Assembly (NCBI RefSeq): GCF_018207095.1 | Contig: NZ_QOCZ01000001.1 | Coordinates: 1-64,000 of the forward strand | Length of the DNA: 64,000 nucleotides | Direction of reading: 5' to 3' | Source: Nocardiopsis sp. MG754419 | GTDB lineage: Bacteria > Actinomycetota > Actinomycetes > Streptosporangiales > Streptosporangiaceae | Shown: positions 17,256-27,100 of the stretch, piece after piece | How positions within the stretch are numbered: the stretch's first letter is position 1 | How the letters are laid out: every line of letters starts with the position of its first letter | Notes under the pieces: generated by a model | Told to the model about the DNA's origin: nothing | Database searches by the model: none | Seen by the model: the letters and a program-made list of their open reading frames with translations, nothing else | Made by a program: the position numbers and the translations under genes

Positions 17256-18956
17256 GTGGACGAGCGGGCGGAGGAACGTGGCGGGATCCGCCGTGGGATG
17301 ACCTGGCTGGGCGTCGGGTCGATCGTCGGCTCACTGCTGTCGATCACGGTCACGGTCGTGCTCGGTTGGGGCCGGATCTACGCGGAGGCGGGCGGCTGGT
17401 GGGCCGTCGCGGCCGTCGTGTCGGTGCTCGTCCTCCTGCACCACGTGCACTGGTTCGGGGACCGCATGCCCTTGCTCCCCGGCGGTCCGGGGCCACGCCC
17501 GTACCGCCCCTGGATCCTTGCCTTCTTCCTGGTCGGGGCGGTCGTGACCGGCCTGAGCCTGCCGCTCGGCGCGGCCGAGGCGCTGGTGCCCGCGGACGGT
17601 GTCCTGCGTCCCTCACCCACGGCGGTGCTCCTGTGGTCGGCCACCTGCGCCTCGACCCTGGGGTGCGCGCTGTTGCTCCTCGGCGCACGCGCCCCCGAGC
17701 TGCGTCCCGCACGCACCTCCCTGCCACCGCTCGTCGTCGGTGCCCTGGTGGTGGTGCTGGTGGAGATCTCGGCCGTGCCCCTGCTGTTCCCCCATGAGCG
17801 GCACGTGACCTGGGACGATCCGACGGAGCCCGCCCCGCTTCCCGACCGGGTGGAGCGGACGGGATGGACCTGGGAACCACCCTCCGGTCAGGGGATGCGG
17901 AGCGTCGTCCCCGGCCCCCACGGGCCGGTCGTCCTGCTCGTCGACGGCGCGGTGGCGCTCGACGGGGCGACGGGGGAGGAGTTGTGGACCTTCCGTCGTC
18001 CCTACCCGGGCGGCGGAGACGAGGACCTCTGGGACTGGAACAACTCCTCCGACGCATGGGTCGACGGTGGAGTGCTGCACGTGGAGTACCCCGACACGGA
18101 TCCCGCGCGCTTCGGCGGCGACGGCCGGTCCACCGACCCCGGGACGGCCCGGGTGACGGTCGACCTCACCACCGGCGAGCCGGTGGACGGCTCCTTCCCC
18201 TCCCGGGAGCGACGCGAGGAGGAACGCGACTCCCGCAGGACGGCCTGGCCGCGTCTGGTGGACCCGCAGGGGGAGTGCGACGACTACCCGCCGCGCCACA
18301 CGAACACGAGGGACGTCGGGTTCCTGCTCTGCGACGACACGGTCGTCGTGGTCGCGGTGGATCACGACGGCGAGGAACTGTGGCGCAGGGAGTGGCCGCA
18401 CGAGAGCGATGACGTTCCCGCCGTGTGGGAGGGGCGTCGGGTCGCCGACGACCCCGTGCTGCTCGTGGAACGTGGCGACGCGGTGCCGGTCGGGCTGGAC
18501 CCCGAGACGGGGGAGGAACTGCTGACCTTCCCCGACGACCTGTATCCCCGGGAGTATCCGCGCTCGGACCGGCGGGTGCTGCGGGCCGACGCCGGAGGAT
18601 CGGTGGTGGCCGCGCGGTCCGGGCCCGACGGCCTGCTCCTGCAGTCCTCCGACCCGGAGGGGAACGTCCTGGCCCGGGTCGAGGTCGAGGGTGTGTCCTT
18701 CGACGCGGTGGGCCACGGTGCGGCGGTGGTGCTGGGCGCCACGGTGCTCCTGCCGGTGGTGGACGGCGCCGGGGCGTGGGACCGGGAGACGGGCACACCG
18801 GCCACGGTGCTGGAGGTGCCGATGACCGAGGGGACGGTCACTCCCGTCCCTCGGGGCGACTTCGCCCTGGTCGACCTCTTCGGGACGCCCGGCGGCGTCG
18901 TGGTGGCGGAGGGCGACGAGTACGGACCCGAGACGCTCCGTGGTCTGGTGCCCTGA
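17256..18956 (+). CDS. five-TM membrane protein with PQQ-like beta-propeller
   Basis: 566 residues from the GTG at 17256, preferred because GGAAGGGGAG lies just upstream; an ATG at 17226 would add ten residues. Five membrane helices are visible at about 18-37, 48-63, 86-105, 121-142 and 158-177. They leave a large extracytoplasmic domain built of PQQ-like blade repeats (GPHGPVVLLVDGAVALDGAT then GEELWTFRRP). It is one of three paralogues in the window; the others are a pseudogene at 31503 and a gene at 35270, and all share the last residues GLVP. Function unknown: a sensor or cell-wall-associated propeller is the most one can say. Confidence 0.8.
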   Translation: MDERAEERGGIRRGMTWLGVGSIVGSLLSITVTVVLGWGRIYAEAGGWWAVAAVVSVLVLLHHVHWFGDRMPLLPGGPGPRPYRPWILAFFLVGAVVTGLSLPLGAAEALVPADGVLRPSPTAVLLWSATCASTLGCALLLLGARAPELRPARTSLPPLVVGALVVVLVEISAVPLLFPHERHVTWDDPTEPAPLPDRVERTGWTWEPPSGQGMRSVVPGPHGPVVLLVDGAVALDGATGEELWTFRRPYPGGGDEDLWDWNNSSDAWVDGGVLHVEYPDTDPARFGGDGRSTDPGTARVTVDLTTGEPVDGSFPSRERREEERDSRRTAWPRLVDPQGECDDYPPRHTNTRDVGFLLCDDTVVVVAVDHDGEELWRREWPHESDDVPAVWEGRRVADDPVLLVERGDAVPVGLDPETGEELLTFPDDLYPREYPRSDRRVLRADAGGSVVAARSGPDGLLLQSSDPEGNVLARVEVEGVSFDAVGHGAAVVLGATVLLPVVDGAGAWDRETGTPATVLEVPMTEGTVTPVPRGDFALVDLFGTPGGVVVAEGDEYGPETLRGLVP

Positions 18957-18992
18957 CGGCCGCACCCTCGGGGGAAGGTCGACGCGCGCCTG

Positions 18993-19024
18993 CCCGGGGC
19001 CGCCCGCGACGACACGGCCCCGGG
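18993..19024. terminator. hairpin between convergent genes
   Basis: A perfect 10-bp stem (CCCGGGGCCG at 18993-19002 against CGGCCCCGGG at 19015-19024) with a 12-base loop, in the 87-bp gap between the propeller gene and the converging HxlR gene. No T-tract. Confidence 0.6.
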
Positions 19025-19043
19025 GTCGACGGCGGGCGTGGGA

Positions 19044-19427
19044 TCAGACGCCGTCCACCTCGGCGTCGTAACGCTCCCGAGCGCGCTCGATCTCGGGCAT
19101 GTGGGTCGCGGTCCAGGCGAGCAGGACCTCGATGGGAGGTCGGAAGGACTTGCCCAGAGGTGTGATCCGGTACTCGACGGCCACGGGCCGCGAACCGACG
19201 ACGCGGCGCTCGACGACGCCGTTGCGTTCCAGGCGCCGCAGCGTGGCGGTGAGCGACTTCTGGGTCACCGCGGGGATCGCCCGGCGTAGTTCGTTGAAGC
19301 GGGAGGGGCGCTCACAGAGCACGTTGAGCACCGCCAGGGACCACTTGTCGAGCACCTGCTCGAGGAGCTCGCGGTGGGGCGCGGTGATGTCGAGGGGCGG
19401 GTGGTCCGCCGGGTCGGTATCCGTCAT
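19044..19427 (-). CDS. HxlR family transcriptional regulator
   Basis: 127 residues, a one-domain winged helix of the HxlR (DUF24) family: VLDKWSLAVLNVLCERPSRF, then LRRAIPAVTQKSLTATLRRL, then the wing EYRITPLGKSF. It lacks the N-terminal cysteine used by redox-sensing members such as HypR; the only Cys is in LCERPSRF. It is divergent from a Rid-family gene, with 82 bp between starts, and an imperfect palindrome there is its likely operator. Repression of the Rid gene and itself is inferred. Confidence 0.92.
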   Translation of the reverse strand: MTDTDPADHPPLDITAPHRELLEQVLDKWSLAVLNVLCERPSRFNELRRAIPAVTQKSLTATLRRLERNGVVERRVVGSRPVAVEYRITPLGKSFRPPIEVLLAWTATHMPEIERARERYDAEVDGV

Positions 19428-19454
19428 GACACCTGGTCTCGTTGAAGTTTCCTT

Positions 19455-19471
19455 TTGATACCAGGTACCAA
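19455..19471. promoter_or_regulatory. operator candidate for HxlR regulator
   Basis: TTGATAC-CAG-GTACCAA is an inverted repeat of 7-base arms with one mismatch and a 3-base spacer, lying in the middle of the divergent HxlR/Rid intergenic region, in a locally AT-richer patch. HxlR regulators bind dyads of this kind next to their own genes. Confidence 0.55.
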
Positions 19472-19509
19472 TGCTAGACCAGATGCCCGACCCTCGTGAG
19501 GAGACCGAG

Positions 19510-19920
19510 ATGACCGTGACACGTTTCAGCCCCGAAGGCCTGCTGCGGCCGACCCCCTACCACCACGTCGCCGTCGGCACCGGATCGCGCCACGTGCACG
19601 TCAGCGGGCAGATCGCCCGCCACGCGGACGGCACACCGGTGGCCCCGGGGGACCTCGCCGGCCAGGTGGCGCAGGTCCTGCGCAACACGGCCGTGGGGCT
19701 GGCCGGGGCCGGCGCGACGTTCGACGACGTCCTGCGGCTGACCTTCTACGTCACGCACTGGAGCCCCGAGAGGGTCGGCGCGTTCATGGAGGGCGTGGAG
19801 GCGGTCACGGAGGAGTTGGGTCTGCCCACCCCCCTGCCGCCGTCCTCCCTCATCGGGGTGGAGTACCTCTTCGAACCCGACGTGCTGGTGGAGGTGGAGG
19901 CGACGGCCCTGCTGGACTGA
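19510..19920 (+). CDS. Rid (YjgF/YER057c/UK114) family protein
   Basis: 136 residues from the ATG at 19510 that follows GAGGAGA; an upstream ATG at 19471 falls inside the operator and was rejected. The Rid fold is recognisable (HVHVSGQIARHADGTPVAPG, LAGAGATFDDVLRLTFYVTH, final VGVEYL-like strand). The arginine that enamine/imine deaminases of the RidA group keep in the P-A-R motif is replaced: the sequence reads PPSSLIGVEYL. It is therefore probably a Rid paralogue without classical deaminase activity. It is controlled by the divergent HxlR regulator. Confidence 0.85.
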   Translation: MTVTRFSPEGLLRPTPYHHVAVGTGSRHVHVSGQIARHADGTPVAPGDLAGQVAQVLRNTAVGLAGAGATFDDVLRLTFYVTHWSPERVGAFMEGVEAVTEELGLPTPLPPSSLIGVEYLFEPDVLVEVEATALLD

Positions 19921-19966
19921 CCCGCGCGCGACCGGGAGTCCTCTCCGCGTGCCACCGTGCGGTGGT

Positions 19967-20926
19967 TCAGGCGGGGAGGGCGTCCTCGGGGAGCGTGTCG
20001 GCGCGGACCATGACGCAGTCGAACTCCAGGACGCGCTCGGTGCGCTCCTCCCGGGTGACCGGGTACATGCCGGTGACCTCGAACCCCTCGGCCTCGTAGA
20101 CGGCCAGGGCCTCGGTCATGCGCGGCATGCCCTCGTAGATCCGCATCAGCGCGACCTCGGACTGCAGCCCGACGAACTCCTCGATCCGCTTGCCCGCCCC
20201 GGAGTAGGTCTCCAGGTCGAAGCCCTGGGTGTCCATCTTCAGGTAGGGCCGGGGGGCCTCGATCCCGGCGAGCGCCTCGTCCATGAGCCCCTCCAGGCGG
20301 CGCAGGACGATGGTCTGGGGGTGGGTCCGTCGGAAGCGTTTGTACCGCGTGTTGCCGTACGCGCTGGGGTCCAGCAGCGAGCTCATCGACCCCTGCACGA
20401 CGTTGATCTCCGCGGTGCCGTCCTCGCGACCGAGGGCCATCTCGTGCACCCTCCAGTCGGGGTCCTCGGCGGCGACGGCGCGCAGTCTCTCGGCCATGGC
20501 GGGCACCGGCTCGAACGAGACGATCCGTCCACGGTAACCGTGTCGGCGCAGTTGGCGGCCGTACTGGCCGACGTTGGCGCCCACGTCGAAGACGCAGTCG
20601 ACCCGGTAGTGCCGCAGTACGGAGGCCACGTGCCGAGCACCGAGATGGCTCTGGGCCCTCTTGTGCAGGGTGAACTCCTCCGCCTCGTCGAGCGACTCGC
20701 GGACGAGGAATTCCGCGCTCGGCCCGAGGGGCACCCGTGTCCAACCCTGGGGTGGGACGACGGGACCGGGATCGGCCTCGCCGCGGGAGACGAGCCAGGC
20801 GCGGGGCCCGGCCGGGGTGACCCGGTAGTCGCCGCGGCGCTCCACCACGGCGGCTCCCGGGCCGAGATCGTGCACGTTGACCTGACGGCGCATCAGGTCG
20901 AGTAGGCGTCGGCGTAGCGTCGGCAT
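19967..20926 (-). CDS. FkbM family methyltransferase
   Basis: 319 residues from an ATG preceded by GGGGGA. The S-adenosylmethionine motif is at about residues 115-135 (CVFDVGANVGQYGRQLRRHG, then GRIVSFEPVP). The FkbM signature YLKMDTQGFDLETYSGAGK follows near residue 230. FkbM-type enzymes methylate hydroxyl groups on sugars or secondary metabolites. No glycan or natural-product cluster adjoins it, so the acceptor is unknown. The N-terminal 100 residues, before the Rossmann domain, are not recognised and may help bind the acceptor. Confidence 0.9.
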   Translation of the reverse strand: MPTLRRRLLDLMRRQVNVHDLGPGAAVVERRGDYRVTPAGPRAWLVSRGEADPGPVVPPQGWTRVPLGPSAEFLVRESLDEAEEFTLHKRAQSHLGARHVASVLRHYRVDCVFDVGANVGQYGRQLRRHGYRGRIVSFEPVPAMAERLRAVAAEDPDWRVHEMALGREDGTAEINVVQGSMSSLLDPSAYGNTRYKRFRRTHPQTIVLRRLEGLMDEALAGIEAPRPYLKMDTQGFDLETYSGAGKRIEEFVGLQSEVALMRIYEGMPRMTEALAVYEAEGFEVTGMYPVTREERTERVLEFDCVMVRADTLPEDALPA

Positions 20927-21240
20927 GGATCCCCCAGACGTCACTGTGGGTGGTGGTGTCGGACCCTACGCGTGGTCGTCGATTCTGTCGAGCGGTTCCG
21001 GAATATTCGCCTGAGGCCGCAGCTCACAGGGATACGGAGGTCATGGCCGTCGGTCGGTGTCGGGCTTCGGGCGATGATCACTTAACGTGCCCCACCTGGA
21101 ATGGAGTCCCTTTCGGGTCTGCGGCCTGTATCTCCTATGTCTATTTTTCCTACTTGACATATGGGTTTTTTGAGAAACAGAATCGCGGTGCGACCCGAGG
21201 CCTCGGAACGGGGCCGCCGCGAACCGGAACGAGGTTGTCC
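20927..21240 (+). promoter_or_regulatory. intergenic region with an AT-rich island
   Basis: 314 bases between the divergent FkbM and GNAT genes. A stretch at about 21125-21185 is far poorer in GC than anything near it and contains a perfect -35-like TTGACA at 21154-21159. No good -10 follows at 17 bases; CAGAAT at 21178-21183, 18 bases away, is the best candidate. The island probably holds the GNAT promoter, but could be a remnant of acquired DNA. Confidence 0.4.
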
Positions 21241-21852
21241 ATGGGCCCACATCCGCCACAGACGACACAGGCACCCGCCATCCGGGTGGCCCGGATCGAC
21301 GATCCCCTCGCCCGCCCCCTCCTCGACGACCTGCGCCGTGAGCACACCGAGCGCGACGGTGTGGCGGAACACCGGGAGGCGGCCCCTCGCCCCGACACCG
21401 ACTTCGCCCCGCCCGGCGGTTTGCTCCTGCTCCTGGTCCTGGGCGGCCGTCCGGTCGCCGGCGGCGCCTTCCGTCGCCACGACGTGCGCGCCGCCCGGAT
21501 CGAACGCGTGTGGACCGCCTCCGACCACCGTCGACGCGGCTACGCCTCCCTGGTCCTGGCCGCCCTCGAACGGGCCGCCGCCCAGGCCGGATACACGAGG
21601 ATCCACCTGACCACCGGGTCGCGGCAGGCCGCGGCCCGGGGGCTCTGCCTCGCCTCCGGGTACCGGCCCCGCTTCGACGACCACAAGGGCCCCGAGACGC
21701 TCGGATCCCTGACCTTCGACAAGGACCTGGGCAGGAAAGACACCGGCGCGAGAACGCACCCGGTCCCGCCCCCGGCCGAGCCTCCGCTGGAGCCGCACCC
21801 CTGCACCGGACAGTTCCGCCGGGCCCATCGATCCGGTGAGACGGCCCGGTGA
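21241..21852 (+). CDS. GNAT family N-acetyltransferase
   Basis: 203 residues from the ATG at 21241. The acetyl-CoA-binding motif A is at about residues 80-105 (RIERVWTASDHRRRGYASLV), with the RRRGYA pyrophosphate loop. Then come a helix (AALERAAAQAGYTRIHLTTG) and motif B with ASGYRPRF. A disordered, proline-rich tail of about 35 residues lies beyond the domain. The acceptor substrate cannot be told. The downstream neighbour converges, with 136 bp between stops. Confidence 0.85.
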   Translation: MGPHPPQTTQAPAIRVARIDDPLARPLLDDLRREHTERDGVAEHREAAPRPDTDFAPPGGLLLLLVLGGRPVAGGAFRRHDVRAARIERVWTASDHRRRGYASLVLAALERAAAQAGYTRIHLTTGSRQAAARGLCLASGYRPRFDDHKGPETLGSLTFDKDLGRKDTGARTHPVPPPAEPPLEPHPCTGQFRRAHRSGETAR

Positions 21853-21988
21853 CGCTGTCCACCCGCACCGGACGTGCGGGCACGGTCGTGACGTCCCCCG
21901 ACGGCCTGGCCGCGCCCCGGCCAGGTCCGCGCTCCACCCCTGGCCGTGGGCGGTCGACACCGCTCCGGTCCCCGGGGAGCCCCCGGCT

Positions 21989-23074
21989 TCAGCGTGTGCG
22001 CGAGGGCGACTGCGCGGGCGGGTCCGAGCGGCGCAGCCGCTCGAAGACCAGATCGAAGGTGAAGCCGGCGGTGAACCCCACGGGCACCACGAAGAACAGC
22101 AGCCGCCGCGCGTCCAGTGTTTCCAACAAGTCCGGAACGGTCAGCAACTGGGCGGCGACGTACGTCAGGACCGCCACCGCGCCCGCGCCCAGCCCGCGGG
22201 CGCAGGCCCGCAGCAGTGAGCGCGAGGACCCGAAGGAGTCGCGGATCAGCGCCCCGGACATCGCCGCGCACATCGGCGCGCCCAACAACAACGCCAGGGT
22301 GGCGGTGCCGATCGGACCGGGACCGGGGATGAACACGATCGCGGCCAGCGCGGCGATCAGCAGCAGGATCGCCACGACGAGCCCGCCCGACTCGGCCCAG
22401 CGACGGAGTCGGCTCGCGTGCTCCGCGCGGCGTCGGCTCTCGGCGCGGCGCTCCGACTGCGCACGCAGCACCCCCATCACCCGGCCGGCGGAGCCACCGG
22501 ACCAGGACTCGCCCAGCACCCGCACGTCCTTCTCGGTGACGTGCAGTCCGGATCGGTCCTGTTCGACCCACACCTGTTGGGCGCACCCCCCGAAGGCCGC
22601 CAGGGGGACCACCGGAATGCCCTGGGCCAACGCCAGGATGCCCGCGACACGGGTGGAGCGACCACCGCCGATCAGCACCACACCGTCCGCCTCCAGCAGG
22701 GTCCGGTAGTAGGGCACCTCCCACTCCTCGCCGGTGTCGCGCACCGTGGTGATCCGTACCGAGGCTCCCACGGGCAGGTCCGGCACGTACTCCTGGTGTC
22801 GGGCCGGGTGGGCCAGAACACGACCACCCGGGGTGGGGGCCGTGGCGTACCCGCGCACCACCAGGGTCTCGGCGTAGTGGTCGCGGTCGGAGAACACCAC
22901 CAGGTCGCACGAGGCCAGGGCCAGCTCCCGTCCCAGTTCGTGGCAGGCGACCCGCGCCGCGTCGACCTCGCGCAACGGGGGATCGTACGCGCGCCGCTCG
23001 TCGAGGCTGCCGATCACGGCGATCCGGGGGCGCTCATGCCGCGCGGCCGGATCGGGGGCGGGGGTGGCGCTCAC
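21989..23074 (-). CDS. SLOG-like Rossmann protein with four C-terminal TM helices
   Basis: 361 residues from a GTG that overlaps the TIR-gene stop (GTGA). The N-terminal half is a Rossmannoid domain: PRIAVIGSLDE at 16-26, SCDLVVFSDRDHY at 55-67 and the glycine loop VVLIGGGRSTRVAGILALAQ at 132-151, followed by GIPVVPLAAFGG. This arrangement resembles SLOG/LOG-type nucleotide-sensing domains. A charged helix at 203-227 leads to four membrane helices at about 231-249, 254-274, 295-313 and 323-341. By analogy with SLOG/SLATT conflict systems, a nucleotide signal sensed in the cytoplasm might act on the membrane. It is the last gene of the STAND-TIR operon. The family assignment is my inference from the motif layout. 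Confidence 0.65.
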   Translation of the reverse strand: MSATPAPDPAARHERPRIAVIGSLDERRAYDPPLREVDAARVACHELGRELALASCDLVVFSDRDHYAETLVVRGYATAPTPGGRVLAHPARHQEYVPDLPVGASVRITTVRDTGEEWEVPYYRTLLEADGVVLIGGGRSTRVAGILALAQGIPVVPLAAFGGCAQQVWVEQDRSGLHVTEKDVRVLGESWSGGSAGRVMGVLRAQSERRAESRRRAEHASRLRRWAESGGLVVAILLLIAALAAIVFIPGPGPIGTATLALLLGAPMCAAMSGALIRDSFGSSRSLLRACARGLGAGAVAVLTYVAAQLLTVPDLLETLDARRLLFFVVPVGFTAGFTFDLVFERLRRSDPPAQSPSRTR

Positions 23075-24087
23075 GGTTCGGCGCTCCGTCCTGTGGTCGG
23101 GTCGGGGAGCAGAGCGAGCAGGGCGGTCGCCGCCGCGCGGTCCCCGGTCGTGTCGTACACCGCCCTGGAGAGCCAGGTGATCGCGGTGTCGGCGCGGTGC
23201 TGGCGGAAGAGGTGGTCCACGAGCCGGAGCATGCGCCGCCGCGCCGGTTCGGTGACGGGCCAGTGCCGGGGGTAGAGCCCCCGCGCCCCGCGCAGCCGGC
23301 CCAGACTCCGCAGGAACCCGCGCCAGGTCGTGTCCTCGCTCAGCGCCTCGATCCCGGACAGCGCCAGGGCGACGCGGACGTTGAGCGGGTCACGGTGTCC
23401 CGACCCGGTGGGCGGGGGAGTCGGCGGCCTAGCGGAGGTGTCCGTGCCCCCTGCGTCGCCGGACGTCGCGAAGGCCCCGCCGACGTCGGGATCGCCGCCG
23501 GCCCTACGGTGCACGGCGTCCCAGGCCGGGGGCGCCGACGCCGCCGCGCCCGAGGGCAGCGCCGGGAGTGGGCGTGCGGCCGCTCGGGCCACGGCCCGTC
23601 CCAGGCGGAAGCACAGGGCCTGGTACGACCGGGGGTCGGTGTGCATGGTGTCGAGCAGCCCCTCGTCGGCGTGTCCCAGCGGGCCGATCCAGTCGAGCCG
23701 TTGACGGTCACGGACCACCCGCGGCATCGGGCGGCTCAGCGGTCGCCAGACCAACGGCAGGATGGAGTGCGGTGGGTCGTCCAGGGGGCGGAAGAGGCGG
23801 ACCCGTTCCTCGAAGATCCACCACTCCCGCGCGCACCAGACACTGTCGAGCTGGACGTCACTCAACAGCACGACCAGCGTGCGGGCGGTCGCGCAGTGTC
23901 GGGCCAGGTCAGCGCGCCAGTGTCCGCCGGGATCCAGGAAGGGGCCGCTCACCCCGAAAGCGTCGTCGTCGGAGTGCAGACGCACGGCCTCCTCCAGGTC
24001 GGCGTGGAAACGCAGGACGTGCCGTCGGTCGACCTTGCGGCCGCCGTAGCTGGTGAAGAAGGCGGCGGGGCGCACGGACCCGCCCAC
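23071..24087 (-). CDS. TIR domain protein (FxsC-like)
   Basis: 338 residues if translation starts at the GTG at 24087; a second in-frame GTG at 24075 and a rare CTG upstream are alternatives, so the start is unsure. The TIR domain fills about residues 6-150: box 1 is AAFFTSYGGRKVD, then GPFLDPGGHWRADLARHCAT, then LVVLLSDVQLDSVWCAREWW. Glu88 of WCAREWW is where catalytic TIR NADases keep their glutamate. The domain continues ILPLVWRPL and YQALCFRLGRAVARAA, the pattern of FxsC-type TIR proteins. A proline/alanine-rich linker and a short helical C-terminal domain follow. It lies 26 bp after the giant ATPase gene and overlaps the membrane gene. Confidence 0.78.
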   Translation of the reverse strand: MGGSVRPAAFFTSYGGRKVDRRHVLRFHADLEEAVRLHSDDDAFGVSGPFLDPGGHWRADLARHCATARTLVVLLSDVQLDSVWCAREWWIFEERVRLFRPLDDPPHSILPLVWRPLSRPMPRVVRDRQRLDWIGPLGHADEGLLDTMHTDPRSYQALCFRLGRAVARAAARPLPALPSGAAASAPPAWDAVHRRAGGDPDVGGAFATSGDAGGTDTSARPPTPPPTGSGHRDPLNVRVALALSGIEALSEDTTWRGFLRSLGRLRGARGLYPRHWPVTEPARRRMLRLVDHLFRQHRADTAITWLSRAVYDTTGDRAAATALLALLPDPTTGRSAEP

Positions 24088-24113
24088 CCTGGCCTCGGTC
24101 TCGTGTTCCGTGC

Positions 24114-27100
24114 TCAGATCTCCGGCACCTCCAGTTCGATGTGGCCGCGTTCGCCGCCCTCCTCGCCCCGGTGCGCCCTGGTGCTGAGGTCGTAGTCGGC
24201 GTAGGCGATCTCGGCGTGCGGGTGCTCCGAACCGAACCTGTCCCTGAGCGCGGACTGCGCGCGCAGGTCCAGCGCGACCACCTCGGTGTCCCGCCCACCG
24301 GCGGCCACCAGGGCGTTGGCCAGGTTCACCGCGGCGCCCAGGGCGAGCGGGTGGTCCTCGCCCACCTGCGCGTTCTCGACCAGCCCCCGGTGGGCGCGCC
24401 GCCCCTCCCGCACGGCCCGTTCCGGGTCCTCGGATCGCCAGGCGTAGGTGGCCAGGTTGGAGCGGGCGGTGTGGGTGAAAGGGTGCGCGTCGCCGAAGAC
24501 CTCCGCGTGGCCGGTGACGCACTCCTCGGCGCGCAGGAGCGCCTGCTCCCAGCGCCCTTCGGAGGCCAGGCAGGCGGCGAGTTCGAGGACCATCGCCAGA
24601 CTGCGCGGGTGGCGGTCGCGGAACTCCGCCCGGTGGAGTTCGTAGGCGCCCTGGATCCGGCGCAGCGCCCGGTCCGGCTCGCCCACCAGACGTTCGGCGG
24701 CGGCCAGTTCCTTCAGGGCGTGGAGCGTGTGCGAGGAGCGCTCCCCGAGGACCCGCCCCAACATGTCCGCGGCCCGGGCCAGTTGCCGTCGGGCCAGGAC
24801 GTGGTCACCGAGCCGGCGAGTGTACGTCGCCTCGGCGGAGGCGAAGATCCAGGTGTAGGCGTGCTCCTCGCCCAGAAGGTCGGCGGCGGTCCGGAACGCC
24901 TGGGCGGCCGCGGTCGCGGCACCCGCGTAGTCACCGCAGGCGGACAGGGACAGCGCCAGATTGTGCTGGGCCAGCAGCGTGTGCACGTACTCGGGGCCCC
25001 GCTCGGTCAGGTAGTCGGCGTGGATGTCCTGGTCGCACTCCAGGGCCTTGCGGAAGAGGCCCTGGGCGCGCAGGTCCGCCGACATGCCGCGTCGGGTGAG
25101 CAGGGTGAACGGGTGACGCGCGCCGAGGACCTCGGTCTGTAACTCCAGGGTGGTGCGGTTCAAGCGCCACGCCTGGAGGTGTTCGCCGTTGGCTCGGTGG
25201 ACGTTGGCCAGTTGGGTGGCCAGACGGAGGCGCAGTCGGTCGCGCTCGCCGAAGCGAGCGGTCCACCGGTGCAGCAGACACGAGCCCAGCTCCAACGCGG
25301 TGTGGTATTCGCCGCGCCGATGGTGGTAACGGACCTGGTTGACCAGCCAGCGCCGGATGTCGTCGTGGTACCCGCGGTCGGCGCCCGAGGCGGTGACGTG
25401 TCGGCTCAGGTGTGCGTAGCGGCCGTCGTGACGGGGGTCCTCGGCCTCCTCGTCATGGGGTGCGTACCCCGCGAGGACGAGCCGGGTCGCCTCACGGATC
25501 CGCTCCCGTTCCTCCTCGGGCACGCGGTCGCGGACCACCTCCTGGATCGCCGGGTGGACCGAGAAGGTGCGCTGTCGCCGGTCGTGGCTCATCAACAGGA
25601 CCCGGGTCAGTTGGTGGTGCACCGAGTTGAAGTTGATCTGACCGCTCCTGTATCGCGGGTCCGCGGCCCCGTACTCCTCCACGGCCTGGGGCGAACGCAG
25701 CAGGTCCTCGGGGATGTCCACGGGCGCCAGATGGGAGACCAGCCGCATCAGACGCAGGCTGGCCGGGTGGTGTTCCTCCAGGTCGTCCAGGGCCAGGGAG
25801 CTGCTGAGTCGCTCGGCGAAGGAACCGGCGCCCTGGGTGACGGAGCGCGCGCGTTCGTCCAGCAGGCCGATGTAGGCGCCGACGATCGTGTCCCAGTCGC
25901 CCTCCCGGTACGGCGAGGACAACCACTCCAGGGCCCGTTGGAGCAACGCGGGCAGGTGGCCCAGCCGGGCCGACAGGCGCAGGGCCGTGTCGACCGGGAT
26001 GTCCGGCAGACGGGTGCGCAGCAGGTCCAGGGACTCCGCCTCGCTGAAGGGTCCCACCCGCAGACATCCTTCGAGGCCGTGGGTCTCCCATTCCCGGTGG
26101 TAGGAGGTGATGACGACGTGCCCATGGTCGTGGGGGACGAGCGTGTCGAGGTCGCCGGGCGGCCCCGCGTCGTCGAAGACCAGCAGCCATCGGTTCACCG
26201 GACGACCCTGTCGCAGGGTGTCCAGGACCGTGTCGAGTTCGTCGAACCGCTGCTCGGGGTAGGCGCGGGCGAGCTTGTGCTCCAGCCGCTCCAGCGACGC
26301 CTCGACCTGCTCGGGGTGGTCGGCGCCGATCCACCAGATGAGGTCGTAGTCGAAGCGGAAGCGCCGGATGTACTCCCGGACGATCTCCGATTTGCCGCTG
26401 CCGGGCATGCCCACCAACACCACCGGCGGCTTGTCGACCATGCCGTGGCCCAGACGGTCGCGGATGTGTTCGAGGTACCCCTCACGGCCGCTGAAGGAAC
26501 GGCTCGCCCTGGGCGCGTTGTTGATCCGGACCGGGTCGGGAGGGCCCGCGGGATAGCGCGGCCCGTGCCCCGGACCGCGGAGCGTGTGGTCCTTGAAGGA
26601 GGGATCGAAGCGGGACAGCAACGCCTGGCGGGCGTCCTGTTCCTCACGGATCAGGAGGTTGATCCGTTCGAGGTCGGGCAGGTCCAGGGCGGGCGCCCCC
26701 TCGCCGACGGTCACCTGCAGCACCCGGGGGCGTGGGGCGGTGTCCGTGCCGCCCGCCGTCCGTTCACCGGTCCGTCGCAGGGCCTCCCGGGCGGCGGAAC
26801 CCGCCAGGTGGGCGGAGGCGAGCACCATGACGATGCCGTGGTCCATGCCGGGGGAGTCCGGGGTGGTGGGGCGGTCCACCCTGACGCCGGCCCATTCGAG
26901 CTGGGCCCTGACCCAGTCGGCCCACACCCGGTCGCGGGGCGCGGCCAGCAGGGTCACCGCGGTGGTCGCGCCGTCCCGCGATCGGCTGTAGAGCCGCGCC
27001 GCCCTGCGTGACCGTTCCCGATCCAGGTGGCGTCCGCGCGGGACGGTGCCGTCGGTCAGCAGCGCGGTGAGCCGCTCGTAGGACCGGTACAGCGAGGTGG

